A DNA stretch of 64,000 nucleotides from an uncultured Lachnospiraceae bacterium (lineage in GTDB: Bacteria > Bacillota > Clostridia > Lachnospirales > Lachnospiraceae): positions 1 to 64,000 of the forward strand of contig CAKRPS010000003.1 in NCBI GenBank assembly GCA_934385475.1. Direction: 5' to 3'. Shown one piece after another: positions 35,117 through 43,876 of the stretch (positions are counted from its first letter, which is position 1; every line of letters begins with the position of its first letter). The position numbers were made by a program, and so were the translations under genes. The notes under the pieces were generated by a model. The model did not search any database. It had not been told where the DNA came from and saw only the letters and a program-made list of their open reading frames with translations.

Positions 35117-37390
35117 TTACTGCGGATTCTCATCGGCTGTGTCGGTGTTTTCTGTCTCTGAAGCCGTGTCGGTACTTCCCTCTGCCGTCTCATCTCCCAG
35201 CATGCTCTCTCCGTCAATCTGTGCTCCGGTATCCGGATCATACAGATTTCCGGTAGCCGGATCGACCGCATAACCGCTGGCAGGGTCGATCGGGAATTCT
35301 TTCCAGACATCCGTCTTCTGCTCTTCTTCCGTATTTTCCTCCGTCGTGCCATCTTCCGTTGTTTCTTCAGTATTTTCAGAATTTTCCGGATCGATCGGAT
35401 TTCCATTCTCATCCACTAACTGTTCTTCGTCCGGATTCTGTTCCGGTGTCCGAATCTGGATCTGAAGCTCTTCCAGTTCCTGCCGCTCTTCATCTGACAG
35501 CTCTTCCGTCATGAAAATATTCAGATAAGGAAGTACCTCTGTCAAAACCTTACGCACGATCCTGGTCGCATGCTTTGCATCATCCTGATACTGGACATTC
35601 GGCCTGTCCACGACCACATAAATAGCGATCTGTGGGTCATCTGCCGGAGCATATCCCATAAAGGAAACAACGTACTCTCTGTTTCCACGGGGCAGTGTCT
35701 CAGCTGTACCGGTCTTACCGCCGATCATATAGCCGGCTGGTCTTGCCGTCTTACCGGTACCATGCTCACCCGTTACCACCATGTTACAGAACTCGATAAT
35801 GCGGTCGGTTGTCGAAGCAGATACTGTCTGTTTCAGCACCCTCGGCTCTATATTGCTGATAGTCGCTCCGTCTGCCGTTGTGATCTTGCTCACCACATGC
35901 GGCTCATAATAATATCCACCATTGATCATGGAACAGAAGCCTGTGATCATCTGGATCATCGTGGCATTGAAACCCTGTCCAAAAGAGTTGGTTGCAAGCT
36001 CTGTCCGGCCGATCTTGTCCTTGCTGAACACCATGCTCGCTGTTCTCGCTTCTCCGGCCAGATCAATATTCGTCTTTAAGCCGAATCCAAACAGATGCTG
36101 ATAGTCCACAAACCGGTTCTCTCCAAGTGCAAACGCCACATTCATCAAAACCACGTTACAGGAACGCTCAATTCCCTCTCCGACCGAAATGCTGCCATCT
36201 CCGAATCTCTGGTGGCATTTGATCTTGTAATCACCGACGTTCAGAAAGCCTTCACAGTTGTAGTATTCATTTCCGGTGATCGCTCCACATTCTATGGCAG
36301 CCGCCACGGTAAATGGCTTTGCAACCGATCCCGGCTCATAGGCATCTACAATACAGAAATTTTTCCAAAGAGCGTTTAACTGCTGATACATCTGTTCATC
36401 GCTCAACTCTTTGATATTTTCTTCGTTCAGATATTCTCCGGTTTTCTTGCCCTTTTCATCTAAGAAAGGCATGCCGATCAGATTCTCCGGATTTCTGGTA
36501 TCATTCAGATCATAGGTCGGATAGCTTGCCATCGCAAGAATATTTCCGGTATCGACCTCCATAATGATACAGCCCACATTCTCAGCGCCGTTACCCGGCC
36601 TGTAATTATCCTTGTATTCTTCGTTATATTCCTTCAGATACTTCTCCACAATCCCCTGAATGTTGGCATCCATGGAAAGCTGAATGTTATAGCCATCGAC
36701 CGCCGGGATTGTCGTTCTCTCCAGATTGGAATCATCGTTCAGATAACCATACTCTCTGCCGTTCGTTCCGCTCAGAATATCATTGTAATACTCTTCCAGT
36801 CCATAGGTTCCGATGTTGTCATTGGTAGTAAACCCGATCATATCACAGGCAAGTGAACCATTAGGGTACTCTCTCTTGTACTCGTCCTCAAACCATACCC
36901 CTTTGATATTACCTCCCTGCTCCGGGTCGTTCGCCAGCTCCTGAAATGCATTCATCTTTTCATACTCGACACGCTTTGCCATCACATAGTAGGAAGAAGT
37001 TGGATTTTCCGCAATATAATTTCTCACCACGCTGGTATCAATGTCAAAACACTTCTTTAATGCTGCCAGCGTCGGCTCCACGTTTTCTTCCTTCTGCAAC
37101 AGGAGCTTAGTGTCCAGAATCACATTGTACACCTTGTTGCTGACCGCCAGGACCGTTCCCTTGGAATCCAGGATTTCTCCACGTTTAAAAGGTATTGTCG
37201 TGGAATCATACTCCTGCTGCGACAATACCTGTTTTTTGTACTCCTCACCGTTATCTCTCGTAATAAGAAAAAGCCTTATGCTGAGTCCCGCGAACGCTAT
37301 CATGATTCCCATAAACAGAACCAACAGCTTCTTTCTCATCTTTCGGGTAAAAAGAATAATACCCTTATTACCTGTACCTTGACCGCTCAA
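35117..37390 (-). CDS. pbpB: Division-specific class B penicillin-binding protein (PBP2/FtsI type)
   Basis: Septal transpeptidase, partner of the SEDS enzyme. 757 residues from TTG 37390 with AGGTGA five bases upstream. One membrane anchor (LLVLFMGIMIAFAGLSIRLFL, about 21-42), dimerisation domain with RGEILDSKGTVLA, active-site EPGSVAKPF (SxxK), ERSCNVVLMN (SxN) and GGKTGTAET (KTG). The C-terminal 120 residues are an unusual Glu/Asp/Thr-rich low-complexity tail with a short DPATG/DPDTG repeat. It is a useful intact paralogue for judging how spoVD should read across its break. Confidence 0.95.
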   Translation of the reverse strand: MSGQGTGNKGIILFTRKMRKKLLVLFMGIMIAFAGLSIRLFLITRDNGEEYKKQVLSQQEYDSTTIPFKRGEILDSKGTVLAVSNKVYNVILDTKLLLQKEENVEPTLAALKKCFDIDTSVVRNYIAENPTSSYYVMAKRVEYEKMNAFQELANDPEQGGNIKGVWFEDEYKREYPNGSLACDMIGFTTNDNIGTYGLEEYYNDILSGTNGREYGYLNDDSNLERTTIPAVDGYNIQLSMDANIQGIVEKYLKEYNEEYKDNYRPGNGAENVGCIIMEVDTGNILAMASYPTYDLNDTRNPENLIGMPFLDEKGKKTGEYLNEENIKELSDEQMYQQLNALWKNFCIVDAYEPGSVAKPFTVAAAIECGAITGNEYYNCEGFLNVGDYKIKCHQRFGDGSISVGEGIERSCNVVLMNVAFALGENRFVDYQHLFGFGLKTNIDLAGEARTASMVFSKDKIGRTELATNSFGQGFNATMIQMITGFCSMINGGYYYEPHVVSKITTADGATISNIEPRVLKQTVSASTTDRIIEFCNMVVTGEHGTGKTARPAGYMIGGKTGTAETLPRGNREYVVSFMGYAPADDPQIAIYVVVDRPNVQYQDDAKHATRIVRKVLTEVLPYLNIFMTEELSDEERQELEELQIQIRTPEQNPDEEQLVDENGNPIDPENSENTEETTEDGTTEENTEEEQKTDVWKEFPIDPASGYAVDPATGNLYDPDTGAQIDGESMLGDETAEGSTDTASETENTDTADENPQ

Positions 37391-37418
37391 ATAATCACCT
37401 GCTCAAATTGGATTTGTA

Positions 37419-37937
37419 CTACTGCGGAATATCCGCCATCTGCTTTACATAGTCATTGTTCTCGCCATTGAATGTGACAATCTGTCCTTCCTCTGCATAC
37501 TGCATGCCAAGCTCCTGAATGGCGATTCTTCTGATCTCCTCCAGATCAATGCTGCTGGATACCCGGATATACTCCTCGTCGTTGGAAAGCTTCAGTTCAT
37601 TCAGCTGACTCTCCAGTCTGGATATCTGCTTGACACTGCTGGTGATGTCCGACTGTAAGCTTATATAATTGACAAGAATGATCCCTGTTGCAATCAGTGC
37701 CACACACAAAAACAGCACGTATGCAGAATTCATGTGTCCGGCTTTCTCTCTGTTCTTTCTGGTTGTATTGCTGACCCCTGTTCTGGGTGCTCTTACCTCC
37801 TGAGCCGGCTTTCTGACAGCACTTCCCTGAATATAATGTTCTCTTGTGTAAGCGTTACTCCTCGCATGTGTAGCATTTCTTCTGTTTCCTGCGCCGCTTC
37901 TTCCTGCTGTTCTCATTGCTCTCTGTGCTGTAGCCAT
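37419..37937 (-). CDS. ftsL: FtsL-like division protein
   Basis: 172 residues: a basic, Ala/Arg/Thr-rich cytoplasmic tail (1-68), one membrane helix (YVLFLCVALIATGIILVNYI, about 70-90), then a short coiled coil (DITSSVKQISRLESQLNELKLSNDE) and a C-terminal segment. Topology and position between rsmH and pbpB identify it as the FtsL/DivIC-type divisome protein, although sequence conservation in the family is low. Confidence 0.8.
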   Translation of the reverse strand: MATAQRAMRTAGRSGAGNRRNATHARSNAYTREHYIQGSAVRKPAQEVRAPRTGVSNTTRKNREKAGHMNSAYVLFLCVALIATGIILVNYISLQSDITSSVKQISRLESQLNELKLSNDEEYIRVSSSIDLEEIRRIAIQELGMQYAEEGQIVTFNGENNDYVKQMADIPQ

Positions 37938-37952
37938 CTGCCTTATTCCCCT

Positions 37953-38888
37953 CTATTTTCTTTCAAACACCCTCAGCTTTGCACTCTTGGACCTCGGATT
38001 GTGCTCCATTTCTTCCTCCGATGGCAAGATCGGTTTTCTGGTAATTACCTTCCCCTTTGATGTCTTTCCACAGACACACACCGGAAAATCCGGTGGACAG
38101 GTACAGGGATTTTCATTTTTACGAAAAGCCGACTTTACGATCCGGTCCTCCAGCGAGTGAAATGTGATAATACACAATCTTCCACCCGGATTTAAAAGGT
38201 CTATAAACTCGTCCAATGAATTTTTCAGAACCTCCAGTTCCCTGTTACATTCAATCCGGATCGCCTGAAAGGTTCTCTTGGACGGATGTCCTCCGGTTGC
38301 GCGCATCCTGGCAGGAATCGCTGCCTTGATGATCTCGTTTAACTCTCCGGTTGTCTCAAGAGGCTTGTCCTGTCTCGCCCTCACGATATGCTTTGCGATA
38401 TTCTTTGCGAACTGCTCTTCGCCATAATCCTTGATGATACGGAACAATTCCATCTCAGAATATTCATTGACGATCGTTCTGGCACTGAGACTCTGTCTGG
38501 TGTCCATCCGCATATCCAATGCTGTGTCATATTTATAGGAGAATCCTCTCTCCACATTGTCAAGCTGGAAAGAAGAAACTCCTAAATCAAGTACAATTCC
38601 ATCCACTTTTGCAAATCCGTTTTCTGTAACAACGGCCTTTGCATTGCAATAATTGTTCCTCACAAGGATTACCTTGTCCTGAAACTCTTTCAATCTGTTT
38701 CCTGCCGCCTCGATGGCATCTCCGTCCTGATCTATCCCGATCAGTCTTCCGTCCGTTCCCAGTCTGGAAGCGATCTCATACGAATGTCCGCCTCCTCCCA
38801 GAGTTCCGTCCACGTAAACTCCATCCGGCTTTATATTTAACTGATCTATGGTTTCCTCTAAGAGAACCGATGTGTGTTTAAATTCCAT
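37953..38888 (-). CDS. rsmH: 16S rRNA (cytosine-1402-N4) methyltransferase
   Basis: SAM-dependent methylation of 16S rRNA C1402. ATG 38888 ([17 protein letters not shown]) has TGAGG six bases upstream; 311 residues. Motifs: [11 protein letters not shown] (SAM binding), [25 protein letters not shown], and the C-terminal [12 protein letters not shown] with [14 protein letters not shown]. Second gene of dcw. Confidence 0.97.
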   Translation of the reverse strand: MEFKHTSVLLEETIDQLNIKPDGVYVDGTLGGGGHSYEIASRLGTDGRLIGIDQDGDAIEAAGNRLKEFQDKVILVRNNYCNAKAVVTENGFAKVDGIVLDLGVSSFQLDNVERGFSYKYDTALDMRMDTRQSLSARTIVNEYSEMELFRIIKDYGEEQFAKNIAKHIVRARQDKPLETTGELNEIIKAAIPARMRATGGHPSKRTFQAIRIECNRELEVLKNSLDEFIDLLNPGGRLCIITFHSLEDRIVKSAFRKNENPCTCPPDFPVCVCGKTSKGKVITRKPILPSEEEMEHNPRSKSAKLRVFERK

Positions 38889-38923
38889 ATAAAACCTCAA
38901 TTCTGAGCGTCCTGCCGCCTCTC

Positions 38924-39355
38924 TTAGATTCCAAGTCCCAGATCTGCCATGTGCTCTGCTATCTCATCCATATCCTCGTATGTTGCCATTCCCTCAAAAC
39001 GTTCCTTACTCCAGATTTCTATTCTGCTCGCAACACCGATCAAAACAACATCTTTATTAAGCTCTGCAAAATCTCTCAGTACATTCGGGATCAGAATTCT
39101 TCCCTGTTTGTCCACTTCTACTTCCGCTGCACCGGCCAGAAAGAATCTGGCAAATGCTCTTGCATCTTTGTTCGTTATCGGCAGTGATTTCAACTTTTCC
39201 TCGAATACATTCCACTCCACATTGTCGTACACAAACAAGCAGCCATCCAATCCCTTCGTCACCACAAAGGTGTCTCCCAGCGTCTCCCGGAATTTAGAAG
39301 GAATGATGAGCCTGCCTTTTGCATCAATTGTGTGATTGTATTCGCCCATAAACAT
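38924..39355 (-). CDS. mraZ: Transcriptional regulator MraZ
   Basis: AbrB-fold regulator of the dcw cluster that binds a series of short repeats upstream of its own gene. 143 residues from ATG 39355 ([23 protein letters not shown]); ATG 39358 and TTG 39361 are adjacent alternatives behind AGGTGA. Two SpoVT/AbrB-like halves are visible (second: [20 protein letters not shown]). The matching operator repeats are at 39436-39470. Confidence 0.97.
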   Translation of the reverse strand: MFMGEYNHTIDAKGRLIIPSKFRETLGDTFVVTKGLDGCLFVYDNVEWNVFEEKLKSLPITNKDARAFARFFLAGAAEVEVDKQGRILIPNVLRDFAELNKDVVLIGVASRIEIWSKERFEGMATYEDMDEIAEHMADLGLGI

Positions 39356-39435
39356 CATCAATCACCTGCCGCTTGCCTCATTCAAAATCAGGCTTTCATT
39401 CAAGTGGTCTGCCACGGAAACGATCAAAAAATGTA

Positions 39436-39470
39436 CCACTTTATACCACTTTCAACCACTTTCCACCACT
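39436..39470 (-). promoter_or_regulatory. MraZ operator: four direct repeats at 10-bp spacing
   Basis: On the minus strand AGTGG occurs four times at exact 10-bp steps (CCACT at 39436, 39446, 39456 and 39466 on the plus strand), mostly as AAAGTGG plus three variable bases, just downstream of the promoter and upstream of mraZ. Short G-rich repeats one helical turn apart are the known mode of MraZ binding. Confidence 0.85.
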
Positions 39471-39479
39471 TTTAGTCTA

Positions 39480-39508
39480 ATTTTAATATAAATTACTATA
39501 GAATGCAA
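39480..39508 (-). promoter_or_regulatory. dcw promoter upstream of mraZ
   Basis: TTGCAT (39503-39508), 17 bp, TAAAAT (39480-39485) on the minus strand, immediately before the four MraZ repeats. Confidence 0.6.
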
Positions 39509-39528
39509 GGGAAATCAAGCACGGCGGC

Positions 39529-39570
39529 AAAAAAAATGCTCCGGCATACATTCCGTATGCCAGAGCATCT
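39529..39570 (-). terminator. Intrinsic terminator after lgt
   Basis: GATGCTCTGGCATAC / GTATGCCGGAGCATT stem with a GGAAT-type loop and eight following T on the minus strand; separates lgt from dcw. Confidence 0.9.
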
Positions 39571-39602
39571 GTTCTCTTAAAACACTGTATAAATTTTAAT
39601 AT

Positions 39603-40520
39603 CTATTCATCCTTCTCTGTAACCTGTACCGTAACGGTCGGTGTAACCGTCTTTCCCTTACGGAGGTGGATTCGGATCAGCACATCAGCAATCACCGCCA
39701 CCCCAAACAGCGCGATTGCCAGAACCTGTGATACTGCTATCGTTGTGTGAGGGATAAACAGGGTATCCGTCCGGATTCCCTCGATCCAGGCTCTTCCAAG
39801 TCCATAGCCGCCCAGATATAAAAGCCACATCTCTCCCTGGAATTTCTTGTGCTTCCGGTAGAAAATCATCAGAAGAAGCAATCCCACATTCCAAAGACTT
39901 TCATATAAAAAGGTAGGATGTACCTGAATAAAATTGGTTCCCTCTGTCATATGCGCTGCGATCGACTCCGATATGTCGCTCACAGAACGAATCGCGTCAA
40001 CCGGAAGTCTCATTGCGAGCAGATTGTTGGTATATTCACCGAAAACCTCACGGTTTGTAAAATTGCCCCATCTTCCGATTGCCTGTCCGAGCACAAGAGC
40101 CGGAACACAGGCATCTGCCACCTGCAGAAAGCTCAGCTTTTTCACTCTGCAATAGACAGCAAGTGTAATAAACCCGGCGATCACTCCACCATAGATGGCA
40201 AGTCCTCCCCGACGCAGATTAAATACCGCCAGTAAATTGTCCCGGTACAGATCCCATGCAAAAACCACATAATAGATTCTCGCACCGATGATCGAAAAGA
40301 TAATCTCATAGATGGCGAGATCCCAGATCATATCGGGATTCAGCTTGTCCTTCTTCGCCATATGTGCCGCAAGAAACACACCACAGAGAAAGCCGATTCC
40401 AATAATTACCCCGTATAACGAGATTTCAAACCCAAATATACTGAAGCTCTTCGGTACATTTCGCAGATAAATCCCCAGATTGGGAAATGCGATGTCCTTT
40501 AGTCCCATGATATCCTGCAT
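39603..40520 (-). CDS. lgt: Prolipoprotein diacylglyceryl transferase
   Basis: Transfers diacylglycerol from phosphatidylglycerol to the lipobox Cys of prolipoproteins. 305 residues, seven membrane helices. Signature ALVLGQAIGRWGNFTNREV-type block (GRWGNFTNREVFG), RRGGLAIYGGVI, HPTFLYES and the C-terminal GLGRAWIEGIRTD. ATG 40520 is used; ATG 40508 (MGLKDIAF) is a possible alternative. It is 17 bp after ychF. Confidence 0.96.
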   Translation of the reverse strand: MQDIMGLKDIAFPNLGIYLRNVPKSFSIFGFEISLYGVIIGIGFLCGVFLAAHMAKKDKLNPDMIWDLAIYEIIFSIIGARIYYVVFAWDLYRDNLLAVFNLRRGGLAIYGGVIAGFITLAVYCRVKKLSFLQVADACVPALVLGQAIGRWGNFTNREVFGEYTNNLLAMRLPVDAIRSVSDISESIAAHMTEGTNFIQVHPTFLYESLWNVGLLLLMIFYRKHKKFQGEMWLLYLGGYGLGRAWIEGIRTDTLFIPHTTIAVSQVLAIALFGVAVIADVLIRIHLRKGKTVTPTVTVQVTEKDE

Positions 40521-40537
40521 TTTTCTTCAACTCCTGT

Positions 40538-41635
40538 CTATACATTAAACCGGAACAGAATTACATCTCCGTCCCGTACCACATAATCCTTGCCTTCCAT
40601 ACCAACCAATCCCTTTTCTCTGGCTGCTGCAAGAGATCCCTGCTCCAGCAGATCCTTGTAATTTACAACCTCTGCCTTGATGAAGCCTCTTTCAAAATCC
40701 GTATGGATCTTACCGGCAGCCTGCGGGGCCTTGGTGCCCTTCTTGATCGTCCAGGCTCTTGTCTCATCCTCGCCTGCTGTCAGGAAACTCATCAGGCCGA
40801 GCAGAGAATAGCTTGCCTTGATCAGCTTCTGCAGACCGGACTCGGAAAGTCCCAGATCCTCCAGGAACATAGCGGTCTCTTCCTCGTCAAGCTCCGCAAT
40901 CTCCTCCTCGATCTGTGCACAGATAACAAATACCTCACTGCCGTTTTCAGCAGCAAATTCCTTCACCTTGGCAACCCCGGCGTTGTCCGCACCATCGTTT
41001 GCCAGATCATCCTCCGCTACGTTGGCTGCAAAAATAACCGGTTTGTAGGTGAGCAGATTATAGGAAAGCAGAAACGCCTGCTCGTCCTCATCCTCTGTCT
41101 CAAAGCTCTTGGCAAGCTTTCCCTCCTCCAGATGCGCCTTGATGCGCTCCAGAAGATTGTATTCCTTAGCCGCTGTCTTATCCATCTTGGCAAGCTTTGC
41201 CGTCTTTGCAATTCTTCTGTCCAGAATCTCAATATCAGAAAAGATCAACTCCAGATTGATCGTCTCAATGTCACGAAGCGGATCGATGGAACCATCCACA
41301 TGGACTATATTATCATCCTCAAAGCAGCGGACCACATGTACAATCGCATCTACCTCACGGATATTGCTCAAAAACTGGTTGCCCAGACCTTCTCCCTTGG
41401 ACGCACCCTTTACCAGTCCTGCAATGTCTACAAACTCTATCGTTGCAGGCGTCACCTTTTTGGAATGGTACATATCTCCCAACAGTTTCAATCTCTCATC
41501 CGGCACTGCCACGATACCGATGTTAGGGTCAATGGTACAGAACGGATAATTTGCTGATTCAGCCCCCGCCTTGGTCAGTGAATTAAACAGTGTACTTTTT
41601 CCTACGTTGGGAAGTCCCACGATTCCTAGTTTCAT
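40538..41635 (-). CDS. ychF: Redox-regulated ATPase YchF (Obg-family)
   Basis: 365 residues. P-loop GLPNVGKSTLFNSL at residue 6, switch region PATIEFVDIAGLVKGASKGEGLGNQFL, NxxE in place of the GTPase NKxD motif (FAANVAEDD), consistent with ATP preference, and a C-terminal TGS domain (GTKAPQAAGKIHTDFERGFIKAEV). Ribosome-associated housekeeping protein. Confidence 0.96.
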   Translation of the reverse strand: MKLGIVGLPNVGKSTLFNSLTKAGAESANYPFCTIDPNIGIVAVPDERLKLLGDMYHSKKVTPATIEFVDIAGLVKGASKGEGLGNQFLSNIREVDAIVHVVRCFEDDNIVHVDGSIDPLRDIETINLELIFSDIEILDRRIAKTAKLAKMDKTAAKEYNLLERIKAHLEEGKLAKSFETEDEDEQAFLLSYNLLTYKPVIFAANVAEDDLANDGADNAGVAKVKEFAAENGSEVFVICAQIEEEIAELDEEETAMFLEDLGLSESGLQKLIKASYSLLGLMSFLTAGEDETRAWTIKKGTKAPQAAGKIHTDFERGFIKAEVVNYKDLLEQGSLAAAREKGLVGMEGKDYVVRDGDVILFRFNV

Positions 41636-41971
41636 AATGTATTACACCTGTCCGAAAATGCCCTGCTTTTAAGCATTCCCGCCTTTCTATGTTATTTTAC
41701 TACACAATTTATCGCTGAGTAATATTACCTAAATCTTTAGCTTCGAAAATCAGCTTCTTTCTTCTGCAAAAGCATAAAGAGCTTGATACAGCCTATAATT
41801 ATATCATAAGCGATACATTTATGAAACCATAAAATTCTATTTTCCATCAATGCAAAAACCTCATCAGACAGCACCACACCATCTAATGAGGTTCTCGATC
41901 ATTTCACAATCACAGTTTATGTATCAATCTCCTGACAAAACTATTCTCAAATAATACAATTATAACCGCAT
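41636..41971. other. Intergenic stretch of 336 bp
   Basis: AT-rich, no coding frame with start signals. It contains the leader of ychF on the right-to-left strand and, near 41857-41893, a terminator-like hairpin. Nothing else recognised. Confidence 0.5.
41857..41893 (-). terminator. Terminator after the toxin-antitoxin pair
   Basis: AACCTCAT / ATGAGGTT arms (41857-41864, 41886-41893) with a 21-base loop, T-run TTTTTG on the minus strand, about 80 bases beyond the toxin stop. Confidence 0.6.
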
Positions 41972-42262
41972 TTAATCTTCGCCCCAATAATCAATGGTTT
42001 CCTGACTCGTAGTTACTATACCAAACATTTGATACATGAAATCCTCTTTCTCATTAAATATTTCAAGTATCATAACCATATCATCCATAATGCGGTAAAT
42101 AAAATAATTATGCTCAATAAAAAGCACGTAATAATCACAATCCAAATCATACTGTTTCCTCATGGACTCTCCCATTTCCGGAAATCTTTTCAATTTAGTA
42201 ATAACATCACTTATACGTTTTGATAACGCAACCGAAGAATATGTTATCTTCCTTAATTTCAT
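41972..42262 (-). CDS. RelE/ParE-superfamily toxin-like protein
   Basis: 96 residues with the RelE/ParE pattern: an N-terminal helical hairpin (KRISDVITKLKRFPEMGESMR) followed by beta strands DCDYYVLFIEHNYFIYRIMDDMVMILEIF. It overlaps the upstream 73-residue ORF by four bases (ATGA), the usual antitoxin-toxin coupling. Probable ribonuclease or gyrase-targeting toxin; which cannot be told. Confidence 0.7.
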   Translation of the reverse strand: MKLRKITYSSVALSKRISDVITKLKRFPEMGESMRKQYDLDCDYYVLFIEHNYFIYRIMDDMVMILEIFNEKEDFMYQMFGIVTTSQETIDYWGED

Positions 42263-42480
42263 ATTTTAGCTAATTCTTCCTCTACTTCCTCTTCCGAAAA
42301 ATAGCCATCTTCAAGTACGGACTTTTCTGCTGCATTCATTTTCTCCATAAAAGTTCTGAACGCGCTCTCCTTATTATTTTGCACATTAAGTGACAAAAGT
42401 TGTTCTACAAGATTTTCTACCTTTACATAAGATTCTTGAGGAAGCAAATCTATTTTTCTTGTTAATTCGGCTGTAATCAT
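42259..42480 (-). CDS. Putative antitoxin of the RelE/ParE pair
   Basis: 73 residues from ATG 42480 (MITAELTRKIDLLPQESYVKVENLVEQLL); ATG 42486 (MNMITAEL) is closer to its GGAAGG site. The start resembles short antitoxins with a helical dimerisation part and an acidic C-terminus (EKSVLEDGYFSEEEVEEELAKI) that would wrap the toxin. The whole initiation region is duplicated in tandem just upstream (see 42469-42544). Confidence 0.65.
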   Translation of the reverse strand: MITAELTRKIDLLPQESYVKVENLVEQLLSLNVQNNKESAFRTFMEKMNAAEKSVLEDGYFSEEEVEEELAKI

Positions 42481-42544
42481 GTTCATTACCTTCCTGATAT
42501 ACATCTGGCTGTAATCATGTTCATTACCTCCCTGATATACATCT
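42469..42544 (-). repeat. 38-bp tandem duplication of the antitoxin initiation region
   Basis: Copies 42469-42506 and 42507-42544 differ at one base. Each contains a GGAGG/GGAAGG site, TAATGAAC and ATGATTACAGCC. The upstream copy therefore encodes a short leader (MNMITARCISGR, then TAA) whose stop overlaps the ATG of the second copy (TAATG). Confidence 0.9.
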
Positions 42545-42679
42545 GGCAAAAACATTTTCTTTAAACATATACCATACTTCATTTCAATTATTTCTTCACT
42601 TTTATTATAACCGAAATACATTATTCTGAACATACATTTAATCAAAGAAATAATCTTCTGTAGTTTTTTAGTTGGATAC

Positions 42680-43360
42680 CTAATTTGATGAAGGATGGGG
42701 CATATACTGGTACAACTGCATGGCTGTTGATACGATCGGCATACTCTGGAGCGTTACCTTGCCCGGACCATATACCACGGTATTAAACAGGCCTTCTCCT
42801 CCGAACAACACGTTTGTTACGCCCTTGACCGTTTTCACTTCCATTCTGCAGCTTTCGGACATACAGGCTACATATCCTGTGTCAACAATCTTACAATCGC
42901 CTGCCGGAATACTGTATTCATGTGCCGATCCATCTATCTCCAAAAATACGATTCCCGATCCGGTATATTTTCTCATCAGGAATCCTTCGCCGCCAAATAA
43001 CCCGCGTCCCAGTTTCTGCTGAATATACACTTCGCTGCTGATATTTCCTACGGATGCCAGAAATGCTCCTTTTTGAATGATGATACCATTGCCCGGGGTA
43101 ATCTCCACAGCAACGATCGATCCCGGAAACTTGGAAGAAAAAGCAATTTCGCCCGGTCTGGCTGCGATATATGTATTCGTAAATGCGCTTTCCTTGGTCA
43201 GCATTTTCCCAAGCATCTTTCCAAGACCGCCACCGCTGGTCTGCATTTCGATCTCGTTGTCCATCCATGACATCGCACCGGCTTCGCACTCAACTTTTTC
43301 CCCTTCATTTAACATCAGTTTCAGTACCGGCAAAGATCCGCCTTCAATTTTGTATTCCAT
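42680..43360 (-). CDS. TIGR00266/AIM24-family protein
   Basis: 226 residues, a tryptophan-RNA-binding-attenuator-like beta-roll protein. The pattern fits the AIM24/TIGR00266 group: MEYKIEGGSLPVLKLMLNEGEKVECEAGAMSWMDNEIEMQT, then GLFGGEGFLMRKYTGSG and GGEGLFNTVVYGPGKVTLQSMP. Cytosolic, no membrane segment; function in bacteria unknown. It stands alone between the toxin-antitoxin pair and a small ORF. Confidence 0.85.
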   Translation of the reverse strand: MEYKIEGGSLPVLKLMLNEGEKVECEAGAMSWMDNEIEMQTSGGGLGKMLGKMLTKESAFTNTYIAARPGEIAFSSKFPGSIVAVEITPGNGIIIQKGAFLASVGNISSEVYIQQKLGRGLFGGEGFLMRKYTGSGIVFLEIDGSAHEYSIPAGDCKIVDTGYVACMSESCRMEVKTVKGVTNVLFGGEGLFNTVVYGPGKVTLQSMPIVSTAMQLYQYMPHPSSN

Positions 43361-43527
43361 CTTTCATTCCCTCCTACCGCATATTTTGTACTATCGCCTG
43401 GCATTTAGCCCTGCGGATACTTTATTTTATCATTTTTTGATTTTGCAGTACAGTATCAACTATATTTCCGTTTGTGCCAATTCATGTTTTGTCCAGATTT
43501 CCTTTACAAAAAGATTTGAAAAGCATA

Positions 43528-43568
43528 AATCAAGGGATACTCCCGCTTGATGGGAATATCCCTTGATT
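43528..43568 (-). terminator. Hairpin after the DUF1413-like gene
   Basis: Perfect 12-bp arms AATCAAGGGATA / TATCCCTTGATT with an internal TCCC/GGGA pairing; no long T-run. Confidence 0.5.
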
Positions 43569-43586
43569 ATTGTATTTAAAGCATTA

Positions 43587-43793
43587 TTAGATCTTTCTAT
43601 ATTTCTGAACACTGTCTTGCGCTGTGGTGATACAGGTCACGTTCGGAATTTCTCCACTCTGAACTGCTTCGTAGAGTGTTCGTCCCAACTGTGCCGGCGG
43701 ATTCTCGATGATCTCATTCAGACAGAATTCTTTTCCTGACGGTAAATTGCTGATGACGCTTTTCATCTGGTTTTCTAATGTCTTGTAGCTCAT
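43587..43793 (-). CDS. Small DUF1413-like protein (68 aa)
   Basis: 68 residues, MSYKTLENQMKSVISNLPSGKEF..., with the pattern LPSG-EF-L-EI-ENPP---LGRTLYEAVQSGEIPNV. This resembles the DUF1413 family of small proteins. GAGAAGGAG lies upstream. Cytosolic; no function known. Flanking genes are unrelated accessory genes. Confidence 0.6.
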   Translation of the reverse strand: MSYKTLENQMKSVISNLPSGKEFCLNEIIENPPAQLGRTLYEAVQSGEIPNVTCITTAQDSVQKYRKI

Positions 43794-43876
43794 GTGTCTT
43801 TCTCCTTCTCTTGTATGGTTTTATTTATAGCTTTTGAATTAAATAATTAATAAAATCACAAATACTTGATACCAAA

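Noticed and set aside
33949..35256. 435-residue plus-strand ORF across spoVD and pbpB
   Set aside because: Antisense shadow; composition is Ile/Leu/His/Arg-rich and shows no family features.
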